The notes under the pieces were generated by a model. The model saw nothing but the letters and a program-made list of their open reading frames with translations. It ran no database searches and had not been told where the DNA came from. Made by a program: the position numbers and the translations under genes. A DNA stretch of 64,000 bases. Origin: Gnetum montanum. Lineage: Eukaryota; Streptophyta; Gnetopsida; Gnetales; Gnetaceae. The DNA is taken from contig MNCI01019122.1 in NCBI GenBank assembly GCA_015680685.1, positions 179,664 through 243,663 on the forward strand, given 5' to 3'. Positions 11,471 through 23,532 of the stretch are shown piece after piece (the stretch's first letter is position 1; each line of letters starts with the position of its first letter).

Positions 11471-13420
11471 TATAAATTGTTCTTACAATTGATGAAGTGT
11501 TCCTCGAGAACATTCTTTTGCTTTTCCACAGTGGTCAACCGAAGGTTGTCGGCAACAAGCTATTTATTTTCCTCTTGTAAGGCATTGAGTGCTTTGAGAT
11601 GTGCATGAGTTTGCACCTGTGCTGTAGGGGCATCCCAAACAGCCTTCTCTTTTTCATCAGCCACCTTTTTATTCTCTGTTATTAGCTTGGTTGGTTGCTC
11701 AGTTCTGAAATTATCTAGCTAGTCTACGGTTCAAATTGCAAAGGATCCTGCTGTGTTGCTTGTAGGGCCATGAGTTGCTCTTGTAATTTTTGCACTTCAA
11801 CTTTAGCATGCTCGGCCCTCACTTCTGTTAAGACCAGCTTCCCCTTTGTGTTAATGAGGTCTGACTGAATTGCCATGACATCCTAAGGGATGTCAAATAG
11901 GGATGTCATTACTTGTCCTGTTTAAAGCAATCAATCAAGCGCATCCTCATGTTCTGCAAGAGTCATTGAGGTTTTGGACAAAGTTTGAGCAACCCGTGCT
12001 CATGTGAGATCTACTGATGGTATAACAAGTACATTGAATGATTCTTTGGTATGGTCTGTGACCACATCTGGGGCTCCCATGACATCCTAGTGTTGCATGA
12101 CCACCATAGTGGCCCCTTCACTAGTTTCTAATTACACTTGGAAAGATGCCATGTTTCCAGAGATCTGTTGTGACCAACTACTTTCCTCTCCTCCTGTATG
12201 GATTGACACTTCGCCCCTTGTATGATCTAAAGAAACTATGGGCTGAATGGCATCATCAATGATGCGGAAGAGATTTGCATCATCACGACTCCCCCAATTG
12301 ACCGTCTCAGCAATGGCCCTGAGATGGCTCATCGATGGTCTGTAGTCTTGTGGTGGTGGTTGATCCTGGCCTATGTTGGACCCTACTTCCTGTTGTTGGT
12401 TGGGTCTTGTACTTGGAGGTTGGCTAGGTCCTACAACTTGAGTTGCAGTTGGTCCAACCGTCTGTTCTTCTTCTTCTTCTAGGCCCAATGTCTCGCAAGT
12501 GATTTTCCTTGGAGCTAACGACTTTAACAATTCAACATATGAAGCAATCTGGGCTTTTCGGAGGACATCATTAGTGTATCCTCTGATACCAGCACGTTGG
12601 CATAGCTTTCTGATAAGATAAGGAAAAGGCAAGGCAATCTTCCCTATCTTCCGTTCCTCGAACCACCTCAGGATCTCTGTTAAATATAGATGAGGAAGGT
12701 TAGCATTAACCTTTTCCATCAGCACTGCACATCCTCTTCCCACATACGTTGATATTCTTTTTAAGCCCTTTGTGGGGAAGAGGTGATATGTTTCAATTTT
12801 GAAGTAGATTCTCTCTTCTATTGTCAACTCACCAAATGTTTTATCTCTACCATATGTCCTTTCCAACCAATCCTGTCGCACATCGGGGTCGAAACGGGTG
12901 GATAACTGAGCAACTTTTGGCCCTGCCCTGTATTCAGAAGGTTTAACACTTCCGAAATGGCTTGTGCAGAGAAATCAACTGTCACACCACAAATATTGAT
13001 AGTGGTCCCTTGCTCTCTATTGTGTTAGAATTGGTACGTCTTCCCTAGGTACCAGACACTGCTTTCAGAGAGGGTAGGCCATAAGGGAGATCCTTTGAGG
13101 TGATCCCTAACAGCCTCAAGAGCGAACTCTGAAAACGATTCAAATTTTAATTCCACAATCACTGCAGCGAATGTGGACTTTTCATGGATGGCTTGAACAC
13201 AATCTTGGGGCAACATGAGATGTTGTCCCTGTTCAGGCGCTACAGTAGTTCCTCCTTTTGCCTGCCCGGACTGTATGGTAGGAGGGTCCTCTTGATGAAT
13301 ACTGAATGATTGTTCCTCCTTTTCTGCATGTTTTTTGGTAGGATCTTGTCTTCCACCTCTCCTAGGTCTTTTGCTTCCACTTTGAGCAGGACCTTCCTTT
13401 TGTCTACATTTCGGGGCCAT
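11471..13420 (-). pseudogene. N-terminal part of element 3 second ORF (unknown accessory protein)
   Basis: The ORF starts at ATG 13420 with a basic segment MAPKCRQKEGPAQ followed by KRPRRGGR, a possible nuclear signal. Codons to 13025 are open. After a break a 249-codon stretch (12881-12132) has a helical domain with GRGCAVLMEKVNANLPHLYL and LPFPYLIRKLCQRAGI. By memory this resembles the 'putative plant transposon protein' domain found in plant retroelements. A Gln/Pro-rich linker and then a Leu/Ala/Glu-rich, coiled-coil-like region follow to 11471, where element 4 interrupts. With 3278-4091 the ORF totals about 920 codons. The homologue in element 2 has the same order. It replaces pol in these elements. 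Function is not known. Confidence 0.75.
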
Positions 13421-13911
13421 CTGCAATCACACGGGGCCAAGCATTAGTAAGGTTGTTTTTGAAATTAAGTTATACCTTACTGCTTTTCTTAATTGAATTA
13501 ATTTGTTTAATCTCCGTGTGATGTTGCCTGAAAGATTGTAATAATGAGCCCATTTTACTTAGGTGTTTTCCAATTTTAATCTCTCGATGTACCTAAAGAA
13601 TTAAATGATTTTTTTCACACATTTTATTCTTAATTTACAACTAATTACCTTTAATAATGTCCTTTGGGTGATGAAAAATTCCAAAAAAGTTAGGCGCTAT
13701 TTGGTTGGTGTCCCTCCCCCATGACTAAGCTGAACACTCTGGGTTCAAGCAGGTTCAGACAGAATTAAAATCGGAGTACCGACGAGCGAGATAGAGGTTG
13801 AAAAGCAAAGGTGTCACACTCGCAAGTCGTAGAGAAAAATTTGAAAAACTCCCCTACGTGATGTGTGCAAAATGAAGCTAAGTGTTGCGCGGGGGGNGGG
13901 GGGGGGTCACC

Positions 13912-14005
13912 TATTTATAGGTAAATGGAACACGATATCATGTACGATACATCACATACATGGTATTGCATTGGCCATGATATCGCGTATGCGATATCAC
14001 GATCC
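13912..14005 (-). promoter_or_regulatory. Internal promoter-like block upstream of element 3 second ORF
   Basis: On the minus strand several GATATCGC or GATATCATG words (13931-14005) are followed by TATAAATA (13919-13912), about 490 bp before the ATG at 13420. The layout copies the LTR U3 of the same element (18211-18272, then TATAAATA at 18201-18194). This suggests a separate transcript for the second ORF. Confidence 0.55.
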
Positions 14006-14009
14006 TAGT

Positions 14010-15420
14010 GACATTGGGCACCACAATAAAATATCGAATTTTTGAGGATTTTCTTGAAATCAATGGTGTAACTTAGGACATTGGGCTACTATGAAGGGGT
14101 TCTCAGGTAATTAGCTAGTTTTGAAGGCATGAATAATGATTTGTGGGTTTTATCAATGAGGACCTTGGGTGGTAAGTGAGAGAAAAAGGTCATGTAATGG
14201 TACACAAGAATGTTATTATTCAGAGGGATAGTAGTAGGGAAAGAAAATCGTTAAAAATATACTGAGGGTAAGAAATAATGTGTGTGAGCTATGTCATAAG
14301 TGAATATTACAAAAGATTACACAAGTGGGTCCTCCCCAAAGCAGGTCCCAACCTATAATGCCCTTGTGTAACCACACAAAGTGTCCGTGGGCACTAGAAG
14401 GATTAAATGTAATCCACACTGACTTCACAAAACACACACATGTAATTATCACCGGAATGAGGTAAGAATTCTATGTTACACACGACATGAGCTACAATTA
14501 CATGAACAGTGAGATGAGATGAAATAAAGAAGGGATCGTAGACATTGGGATATGAGGTAACTGACCCCAGGCACAATGAATTTTGTGTGTAAAGCATGAT
14601 TAACATGTCATTAACCTGTCGTTCCAAGATCAGGACCAAGTCCATTCCTATGATTAGTGACAACACATTGTTTCATCCCATGATGAGCAATTATGAGAGT
14701 ACCATAACAACAAGGCATACGATCACTTGGTGTTTTATTCAAGGGAGGAGTGATTTTTGTTTTGTGGTACTTCTTTTTTTTTCTTTTTCTGTTTTTTTCT
14801 CTTCACTAAATCCAGAGAAGCTTCCAACCTTCATGCATGGGTGCATGTCTTTCCAGTGGGACCCCCTAGAACAACATTGGATTTTTGAATGCCCTTTGGA
14901 TTACTCTTACTCCCATTTTTCATTAGATCTACAAGGATCTTAGTGCAGCCACATTGCATGATAACTCCCACAAAGGTCACCAAAAAGAATCCGCAAGTCC
15001 CCTTGATGTCACACCCTAATCATCCCTCTTGGTCCATCCTTCTTCATTCTGGGTACAATGAACACAAAATTAATTTTAAGTTTTAAAAATGTCAAGAATA
15101 TCATTGTACCCTCGAACAGAACCTCTTATTTGTAGAATGGATGAGTGGGTGTAATGGGCTCACTATCCAAATAATTGATCGTCCGAGACTTGACAACATA
15201 GAACACACCTCAACCAATGATCCACATGAGTGTTTTATTCATAGATGAGATTATTTATAAAAAGACAAAAATACCAAAAAGAAAAAAAGATAAAAAAAAA
15301 AGATAAAACAAGAAGTTGATAAATGAAAAAATGGAAAACAAAAAGTTGTAAAATTAAAGAAAATAAAAAATGGTTATTAATCCTGCTTGTTACTAGAATG
15401 GGGGATATCCCCCATAACTA
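14010..15420 (-). other. Spacer of element 3 between gag and internal promoter
   Basis: No convincing gene. It holds a pyrimidine-rich tract at 14765-14805, A-rich runs at 15260-15370, and phrases shared with the tails of the other elements. A GGGGGATATCCCCC perfect palindrome at about 15400-15414 lies where the other elements have a polypurine-like site after their last ORF. Confidence 0.6.
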
Positions 15421-15421
15421 A

Positions 15422-17328
15422 TCAGTTGAGGACGACAAGGATTAATAAATGGAAGATGAGGATCCTTGCATGTTGGAAATATTCGGACTTGGTCATATTT
15501 ACCCCATTGGGTTTCACACACTTGATCATAGTAAGCATAGTGGGAAATTTGTAAGATGTGGTTCTTGGGTAAAGAGTTGATCCACTATGATGTTTGGGAC
15601 CATTAGATGGTATGCAAGGATTGGGATGATGCCTTCCATGGCTATGTTCATTGGGCCGTATTGTTGTTGGAGTGTGAGTTGGTGGCCCTGATGAAGTAAC
15701 ATGAGGCATTGGGTTCAAAGATATGGGTGCACCACAGTGTGGGACTTGTGCTGAGTTGGAGGATGTAGTGGCCTATCCCTTCTTAGGGTCATTTCTAAAG
15801 AAGGGACGCCTTTGATGTTGTTAAGGTCTTCCACTACCGTTGGCAATATTAGCACAAGTAACGTTTGGTGGTTATTGCTATGGTGTAGATACCTTAGAAA
15901 AAGTTGGTGGCAATGTATAAGGAGGGAAAGGATGAGAATGTTGAAAATTAGGAGGGGTAGTGTAAGGTATACAAGGCGGTGGTTGTGTTGAAGGAATGGG
16001 CTGATAGTATTGAGGAGAATGATAATGTGGTGAGATAGAGTATGTTAACCCAGTTGGGGAAATAGGATGTTGAACAAGATAAGCGTTTGGGTTTGCATGA
16101 TACGAAGGGTGTCTCCAGTTTAGGGGTGGTCTCCCCCATGACTGGGATTGTTGCCACTATGTTCGAACATAGTATCTCTGTATGAACTCTGGATGTAACA
16201 TGTTTTCCCAATGTTCATGTAAATGTAATAAGATTGGGCATTGGCCCTTGGGATGATCGTACAGGCATATGTTGCATTCATACGTATGATTGGCAGTTGA
16301 GCTCTTATTTTCCTTATCCCTTCTTTCTGATTGTCTAGTGTTTTTTCCTACTTCTTGGGTTGTCAAAACTCTATCTCCAATGATGTCAATATATTCTCCA
16401 CGCTTTTTATACGTCCATTCCAACATCTTATGGATCTTTTCCTCGACTTCTTCTTGTGATTGGTTGATTTCTCCTTTTTATGATCATGGACCTTTGTTAA
16501 GTTGAGATTTTGGTCCCGTTGATGTTTTTCAACATTCTCCCATCTAGCCATTTCTCCTTCTTCTTTTGCTACCCACTTAATAAGCTCTTGGACTTGATGG
16601 GTTCATAGTTCATATAGTTGACCTTGGGCATACATCCCTAGGGTTTCTCTTGTTGCATCATGAAGCCCATCAATGATATGGTACATTAGCCTTTCCTCGG
16701 AGAACTCATGGCCTGGACAATTGTTTAACAGTGCATAATATCTTTCTAAGGCCATGTCCAAGGGTTCATGTTGTGCTTGTTTTCACTCTTGGATTTGTTT
16801 CCTCAAGGCCGACACTCTTGTGTAGGTTTGATATCTTTCGTTAAAGAGTTCTACCATTGTTGGCCAACATCGTATTGAATTTGGTTTTAATGATCTATAC
16901 CATACTTTTGCTTGGCCAACGAGTGTCATAGGAAAAAGCTTGAGTATTTGCCAACCGTTATCAATGTTGTTCCATGTACAGGCATCGTAGAAGGCTTGTA
17001 AATGTTGTTGCAGATCTAAGTCATAGCCTCCTAAGAAATTGGGAAAGTTGTTTAAATCGAGCCTGGGTAGACGACTCTCTTTACAATGCCTACGTGAGAT
17101 TTGAACAGCCTCTTGTATTTGTGTTAAGCTTGTAGTGGCCATTAGGGGTTCATTGTCATTAGGTAAGTTATGCTTTCGTGTGTTGGGACGATGTTGCCTT
17201 CATTTATATTTATAAGGAACCTACACTTCAGGTTGTGTACTCCAATCTTCATCGTCATATAGTTTGTTGGTTCTTCAATGAACTTCCTCACTAAGTGTGG
17301 CATTATTGTAATCTTGTAGAAGAGCCAT
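15422..17328 (-). pseudogene. gag of element 3 (divergent, broken)
   Basis: It starts at ATG 17328 (MALLQDYNNATLSEEV), unlike the gags of the other elements. The capsid core is at 17142-16783 (LGGYDLDLQQHLQAFYDACT and WYRSLKPNSIRCW), with a zinc knuckle CNICLYDHPKGQCP near 16235-16280 and a Pro/Thr/His-rich C-terminal part at 15718-15422. Stops interrupt it. It is clearly related to the other gags, so the proteins may share particles, but it is the most diverged of the five and lacks their long Ser/Arg-rich N-terminal half. Confidence 0.8.
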
Positions 17329-17449
17329 GGTTGTAAAGTTGTGTGTGAATTTATATGTGACTTTAATAATTATTTCTTTCTAAAAGATATATCGTTAATT
17401 TCTTTACAGTGACCTTGTATGATATAACTAATCTAGATAACTAGCACCA

Positions 17450-17467
17450 TCCCCAGCAATGATGCCA
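17450..17467 (-). promoter_or_regulatory. tRNA-Asp primer binding site of element 3
   Basis: On the minus strand TGGCATCATTGCTGGGGA lies one base after the LTR. It is a degenerate match to the tRNA-Asp complement. Confidence 0.72.
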
Positions 17468-17468
17468 A

Positions 17469-18284
17469 TGATGAGTGGAGAGGTACCTTTACACTCAACC
17501 ATATGAATACGAGCGTTACACGCATGCTCTTGTAGAACTCTATAGATGAACTAGTTGTGGCATCTAGACAATTAGCCTTAGGTCACAATTCGCTATCTTC
17601 CCACCTGGACTAGTATTAGCTTTGTCACGTATGGTTTAGTCCAGAGTGAGGTGTATGGTGTGGTTTCTAATCTAACGCTACCCCTGAAGGCAATGGAAAG
17701 TAATATTCACTAATCTAGGAGAGAGAGGGTGAGAGAATCTAACTAGCCTAACTGCGATGAGCATCCGTTCCTTGATTATCTGTACACATCTTGGACTTTG
17801 TGCACGACTACCATTGGGATTACCAAGCGTAGATCCTAGGTACACTACTGGGTTACCAAGTAGTCACACTTAAATGCTTGTAATCAAGTCATACTCATTC
17901 CGCGTTTTAACATAAGTTTAAGGGTGAGAGAGATTAACTAGGGAAGCAATAAATAACAATTAATTAAATGATTAAACTAGGTGAATGCTGCAATGATTAA
18001 GTAATCTCGATCTTTATTGCCGATCATGTGCGTGTCCAAGTACGTCACACTCGAATAAAGGATGTCATACAATTACAATCACCACACTGCGGGCATACAC
18101 GGAGAGGAAAAGGGTTGAGAGAGAAATGAAAACACTTAACTAAGAACTAACTCACTAATGATCTAATGATTCCTAACTCTTTTATCTACCTCTTATTTAT
18201 AGATGAGGAGACAGGCCACGATATCGCAGTTGGGCTGGGATATCACGTATGCGATATCGTGGTTGTCCAAATGATGACTCATCA
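17469..18284 (-). repeat. 5' LTR of element 3
   Basis: On the minus strand it begins TGATGAGTCATC at 18284 and ends TCATCA at 17469. The TATAAATA box is at 18201-18194, only about 83 bp in, with GATATCGC words between. It pairs with 2294-3111. Confidence 0.92.
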
Positions 18285-18289
18285 ACAGT

Positions 18290-18700
18290 TCCAAAGTCAA
18301 GAGAGACCACAACGTTGAATGGATGAATGAACAACGTGGACTCATTGCCTGTTTTATCAAAATAACCATATATTAGTATCAACATTGAAAATCAAAGGTA
18401 AAAACCAAACATTAGCAATCAACATTATTATAGTCCAACCCACCATCATAAGCACTTATTATATGATGAATAAAAGTAAATCAAACAAAGAAATACTAAG
18501 AATATGAACGATGGTGTAAAACAAAAATAAGTAAAATTGAAAAGATGTGCAAAACAAAAATGTGTAAAATAAAATACAAAAAGAGCTGAGGGCTTAGAAT
18601 GATTAGCATTGGTGGCCATCTCCCCCATAACTGAGTTGGAGGGAGGAGATCCAAAATAGCGAGCAAAGTTGTCCACCAACAGAGGTAGTATGGATATTGG
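18290..18700 (-). other. Element 1 tail next to the integrase end
   Basis: Non-coding sequence after the integrase. It includes a polypurine-like site (minus-strand CAGTTATGGGGGAGATGG near 18618-18637) and T-rich tracts equivalent to 8550-8700 in element 4. It joins the text at 2288 once element 3 is removed. Confidence 0.7.
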
Positions 18701-18709
18701 TTGTTTTAG

Positions 18710-19853
18710 GCTCATGAAAAGGTTCGGTTTCTTAGATGTTGACCAACAATTTCTTATACGGGCTCTAAGGTTTGTAAATCATCATGGCTCCTAAAGGAAA
18801 ATTTGCATTAATAATATAAGGTCCTTCCCACAGCGTTTGAAATTTAGTGCATTATGGCACATGTGTGGGGTTCCAATAAAGAACCTTATCTCCTATTTGG
18901 TACTTAAATTTTCTAATTTTTAGGTCATGACATTGTTTATTAAAATCCTTGTGCAATTCATTAGATGACAGGGCAACAAATCAGTTCTCATCCAGCAGGT
19001 TAAGGTTCATTAACCACTCTTTTTGTGCTAGATTGAGGTCAAGGTTGAGGTCACATGTTGTGGATAGTGTATGAAGTTCTGCTTGAATAGGAAGCATTGG
19101 GAGTTTTCCGTAGACTAACTCATACAGAGAATAGTCTATAGGGAGTTTCCATGTGGAGCGGTATGCCCAAAGAGCATCATTTAGGTTGGTGCTCCAGTCT
19201 TGCCTATATTTGCTAATGGTTCTCATCAATATTTTTGTAATCAACCTATTGGTTACTTCGGCCTGACCATTCACTTGAGGGTGGTATGGTGTAGTTAGTT
19301 TGTGTTCAACTCCTAAGCATTGCATCAATTTTCGAAAATTCACACTTGTAAAATGTGTTGCATTGTCAAAAATAAGTGCACGAGGCATGCCAAACCTATT
19401 AATGATTTCTTGTTGAACAAATTGTGTAGCAGTAGATGATGTACAATCTGTAACAGCGGCTACTTCTACCCATTTTGTAAAATAGTCAACCGCAACAACA
19501 ATGTAGGCTTTTCCATTAGACATTGGTGTAATAGGCCCCATAAAATCAATTCCCCATATGTTGAAGGATTCTAAAGGTTGAATCCATTATTGTGGACCCT
19601 CCATCCTAGTAGTCATTCCCCCATTATATTGGCAATGCTCACAAGATTGGACAAAATGATGAGCGTCCCAGAATAATGTAGGCCAATAATATCCTGTAAG
19701 CAATATTTTAATGGTTTTTCGTCTCCCAGCGTAATGACCCCCAGAAGGGCCTTCATGTGCATCTTGGAGAACTCTCAATTGATCTATATCAGGAACACAC
19801 CATCGAACCAAGCCATTGGGACATACTTTATAAAATTGTCTATTGATTTCCAT
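18710..19853 (-). pseudogene. Integrase of element 1 (broken)
   Basis: It would join element cDNA to the genome. The N-terminal zinc-binding part (19853-19587) keeps its His and Cys residues (DAHEGPSGGHYAG, then SCEHCQ). An in-frame TAA at about 19587 separates it from the catalytic core (19541-18981). The core has GIDFMGPI, IFDNATHF and VNGQAEVTNR, so the D, D and E positions are present, though DNGTHF-type wording has changed to DNATHF. The C-terminal domain continues with further breaks to about 18710. Best preserved integrase in the window. Confidence 0.88.
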
Positions 19854-20057
19854 AAAATACTTGGCTCGGTGAAGAAACTATTGTTTCTTTTTAACGTCTA
19901 ACTCTTGTGGTGTTTCTTGTGTAAGGAGATAGGTAAGAATGCTACTATACCAATTTATTTCCATTGTTAATTAATTCTTTACTACACCTGCAAAGAGGTA
20001 TTCATCAGGAAAGCGATTAGAAAGCGGATATTCATCCTCTTTGTTGTCCCATCTTAA

Positions 20058-21513
20058 CTAAGATAAATGATTAGCAACAACGTTGTCGGTGCCTTTACGA
20101 TTTATCATTGTAAGATCGAACTCTTGTAAGATTATGAGCCATCGTATGATGTGAGGGCTCACCGTTGGTTTATTCAGCAAGAATTGAATTGCACTATGGT
20201 TTGTGTGTACAAAATACTTATAGCCTGATACATAGTGCCTGAACTTATCTAGTGCAAACACCACAACCATTAATTCTTTTTCCGTTGTGGTGTAGTTGAG
20301 TTGTGCACTAACAATACTCCTACTTGCACAGTGGATATAATAAGGATGTTTTTGGTCATCTAACTATGTAAGTACGGCTCCTAAAGCATATTTGGACATG
20401 TCAATCATGATGTGGAATGGTTTGGACCAGTCAGGAGCTTGTAGAATAGGTGTTTCTACAAGCTTCTGTTTTAAGGTTTGAAAAGCTAACTGACATTCTC
20501 TGGTCCATTTGAAAGGTATGTCCTTTTTCGTTAGTTCAACTAATGGTTTTGCAATCCTTGAAAAGTTCTCTATGAATCTTCTATAATAGCCAGTGTGTCT
20601 AAGGAATGATTGGATGTCTTTTACAGTTTTAGGTTGGCGCATGATTTCTTGGATGACTTTAATCTTTTTGGGGTTTACTTGTATCCCTGTTTGTGAAATC
20701 TTAAGTCCTAATACTATTTCTTCTTGGATCATTAAATGGATTTTTTTCCAGTTGAGCCTTAAATTAGTTTCAGCACACTACTTTAGTACTTACTCTAATC
20801 AATTTGAAGGCTTGATCAAAGTTCACTCCGTAGGTGGAGAAGTCATCCATGAAGACCTCCACACCATTTCCTATTTGTGTCTGAAATATACTTATAACCA
20901 AACATTGAAACATTGCAAGAGCATTGCACAAGCCAAATGACATCTTTTTGTATGAAAATGTCCCCCAAGGACTCATGAATGTGCTCTTGGCTTGGTCTTC
21001 TAGTGCTATTTGGATTTGATTGTATCCATTGTATCCATCCAGAAAACTCTAGTAGCGATGCCCTACAATGGTGTCTAAGACCTGGTCAATGAATGGCAAT
21101 GGAAAGTGATCTTTGAATGTTATCATGTTTAGTAGCCTAAATTCTATACACACCCTCCATTTACCTCCCTTTTTAGGCACAATAACCAATCAACTAACCC
21201 ATTCGCTATCAGTAATGGGGTAGATGAACCCAGCTTTTAGAAGCTGTTTAATTTCTTCTTTAACCACTTGCTTCAGCTTTAGGTTTAATCACCTCTGTGG
21301 TTGTCATTGAGGCTTCATGGAGGGGTCAGTATAAATCCTATGTTGGCATATCCTAGGGTCTATTCCAGTTAATTTGGGATATGACCAAGCGAAGGCTTTC
21401 GACCATTTTTTCACCATTTTCAGCAGTCTCTCTTTTTGTTGAGGAGTGAGCCTAGCATTAATAATTACCCATTTTCCATTTTTGAGAAATGTGTACTCCA
21501 TACCAGTGGGCAA
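20058..21513 (-). pseudogene. Reverse transcriptase and RNase H of element 1 (broken)
   Basis: The linker and RT start at about 21513 (AFAWSYPKLTGIDPRICQHR, a phrase type known from Athila pol). RT motifs follow in order: VIVPKKGGKW, FPLPFIDQVL, FGLCNALAMFQ and FMDDFSTYG (catalytic pair intact). RNase H is at about 20440-20058, with YALGAVLT, the VVVFALDKFRHY stretch and a terminal TDNVVANHLS. Stops and frame changes divide it into at least four open pieces. Confidence 0.88.
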
Positions 21514-21812
21514 CGATTTTACTCTAAGGGCTCTTGCTTAAAGTTGTCAGGGATTTCCAACTTCCCCCAGTTGATATTTTTAATGTCGAAGCTTGGAAGT
21601 TGGTGTTGGACTTGCTCTAATGTGTCTATGCTATCGATGTAAGCGCAAGTTAAACCCTCAGTTTCTTCCATGCATATAGTTGAGTTGCTCTCTTGGTCAG
21701 CTATCAGCCACTAGGTACCTTCTTATCTTGTGGCTGCTGCATACAGGCATCTTTGTATGTTAGTTACTTGTGCACACTAGTTGCATGCAAGAAATGTTAA
21801 ACATTGTACAAA

Positions 21813-22316
21813 CTAGGACTTCTGCATGTAACTACACCCTGTGTTACTGTATGTGATGCACAGAACTTTCTTTTTCTCAATCGTTCCAAACATATTTTCT
21901 TTTGATATCTCTAGAGAAAGATCATGTATTCCTAGGCGTGCATGAATTGTGCTTAGCCATGCTCTTTCCATTATGATTGGGAAGTCCCCCTTATAGTTGT
22001 TGACTTGAATCACTAGGAAGTTAGCTAGATACAACCATCCACAAACAGTGGTAACAATGTTCTCCACTAGTCCTAATGGGATAGTGATGGATTGGTCGGC
22101 TAGCTCTAATTGAATATTACTCTTTTTTAGTGGAGGCAAGTTCCAAGCTTTGTACATTTCTTGAAAGATTAAGTTGACACCAAAACTTGAATCCAAAAGA
22201 GCTTTGCACAGCTCATTCCCAACGATTTGTAAATATATAAGAGGACTCCCAGGATTAGAGAATTTCCTAAGAAGATGGCCAACCTTAATCCAATCAGTAA
22301 TGGCATGCATTAACAT
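21813..22316 (-). pseudogene. Aspartic protease of element 1
   Basis: A 167-codon open stretch. The active-site loop reads LLDSSFGVNLIF: the usual D-S-G has become D-S-S, which should abolish activity. ELADQSITIPLG and FPIIMERAWLS follow, matching the proteases of elements 2, 4 and 5. Confidence 0.85.
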
Positions 22317-22319
22317 GAT

Positions 22320-23527
22320 TGTGTGCGTTGAATGTGGCCTCTAGTTTGAAGGGAGTTCCAAAGTTTCAAATGATGGTGAGGCATTTGAACAATTAGCAGC
22401 TTGTGACTATAAGGACTTGGTTGGACTGTTGGTTCTAAAGAAAGGTATCTTCTTTGTGCAATTGTTTGAACCAACAGTAGGATAAGAATTAATAGCCCTT
22501 GTAGTGTTACATTGCTGCAGTTGGGCAGGGAGCTCACCCTGCATGCCTAGAGTATGTGGTAATGGAGTTCAAGGTGGAAGAGATGTAGCCAGATGAGAAG
22601 GATAGTATGTTTATGGAACATCTCCCCTAGGAGAAGGAGTTCTATAATACTCATGGATTTGGTAGTGAGGTTGGGGGGCAACGTGACTAGGAGAGTCACA
22701 TGGAGAGATTAGCTACTACACGTAGTATCCATACGGGTTGGATTAACAATAAGGGTACTGTTGACGTGGTGGTGGCATTCCCCATGATTTTGGGTGCTGC
22801 CATTGTTGATATTACTTATTTGGTTGTGGTGGAGTTCCACTTGGATAATACATCAAAGGTTGGTGGCATTGCCTTAGGTTACCTTGGGGATAAGGTAACC
22901 TTCAGGGTGTTTGCCTTCTGTTTAATCGTGGGTTGAGTGCATACACCCCAGACTTCTGTAGATGTGAGATTACAGGGCAGCATCCTTTAGGATGGTCATA
23001 TTGGCATATCTCACATCCACCATCATTATCTGTATTCAAATCCACAACCTCTTCGATGATGACAACTTTTCCCTTAACTTTGTTATGTGCATATTCAGCT
23101 TCGTTCTTGTTTCTCCTTTCTTGATCACTACCTTTCCCTTTAGACTCCTCTACTATTTTGAGAACTGTTTAAAATCTATTATCTAGGGAGTCCCACATTT
23201 GGTCCACCTTTGCCGATACTTCTGATGCAAGTTTTTGAATGGCCAAAGTTTTTCTATTCACCATCTCTTCGAGTGGTGACTCTTCTTCATCCTTACAAAA
23301 TCTAACTCCCTTCTTTCAAAGGGAAGGATCTTTATTATAATCTTCTACACTCTCTCTTTTCCTTAACTCACCTTCTTCTTTAGCAACTTGCTCCAACAAT
23401 CCTTGTACTTGATGGGCCCTAAGCTTAGATAGCCTTCCTTGGGCATAAGTCCCAAGGGTTCTTCGCATTTCATGCCTAAGCCCATCTACAAGATGGCGTA
23501 GTTGTTTTCTTTGTAAGTAACCATGGC
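22320..23527 (-). pseudogene. 3' part of element 1 gag, separated from its 5' part by element 2
   Basis: It continues exactly from 33866 when element 2 is removed; the break falls in the conserved LLHRCPGHGY phrase of the capsid. The knuckle CEICQYDHPKGCCP is intact near 22970-23030. A Pro/Gln-rich linker follows to the protease. Confidence 0.82.
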
Positions 23528-23532
23528 CTAGG

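Larger units (their letters stand above)
2294..18284 (-). mobile_element. Element 3: non-autonomous Athila-like element with gag plus a second ORF, TSD ACAGT
   Basis: The LTRs at 2294-3111 and 17469-18284 are flanked by ACAGT at 2289-2293 and 18285-18289, a perfect 5-bp duplication. The order on the minus strand is LTR, tRNA-Asp primer site, a divergent gag, spacer, an internal palindrome-TATA block, a long second ORF, polypurine tract, LTR. No protease, RT or integrase wording was found, so movement would depend on another element. Element 4 is inserted at 4097-11465 and splits the second ORF. Without it the element is about 8.6 kb. Confidence 0.92.

Noticed and set aside
13420-13430. TTGCAG just before ATG 13420 as a 3' splice site of a spliced subgenomic RNA
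   Set aside because: The homologous position in element 2 reads TTGCAA, so an acceptor is not conserved, and the internal TATA block gives another explanation.
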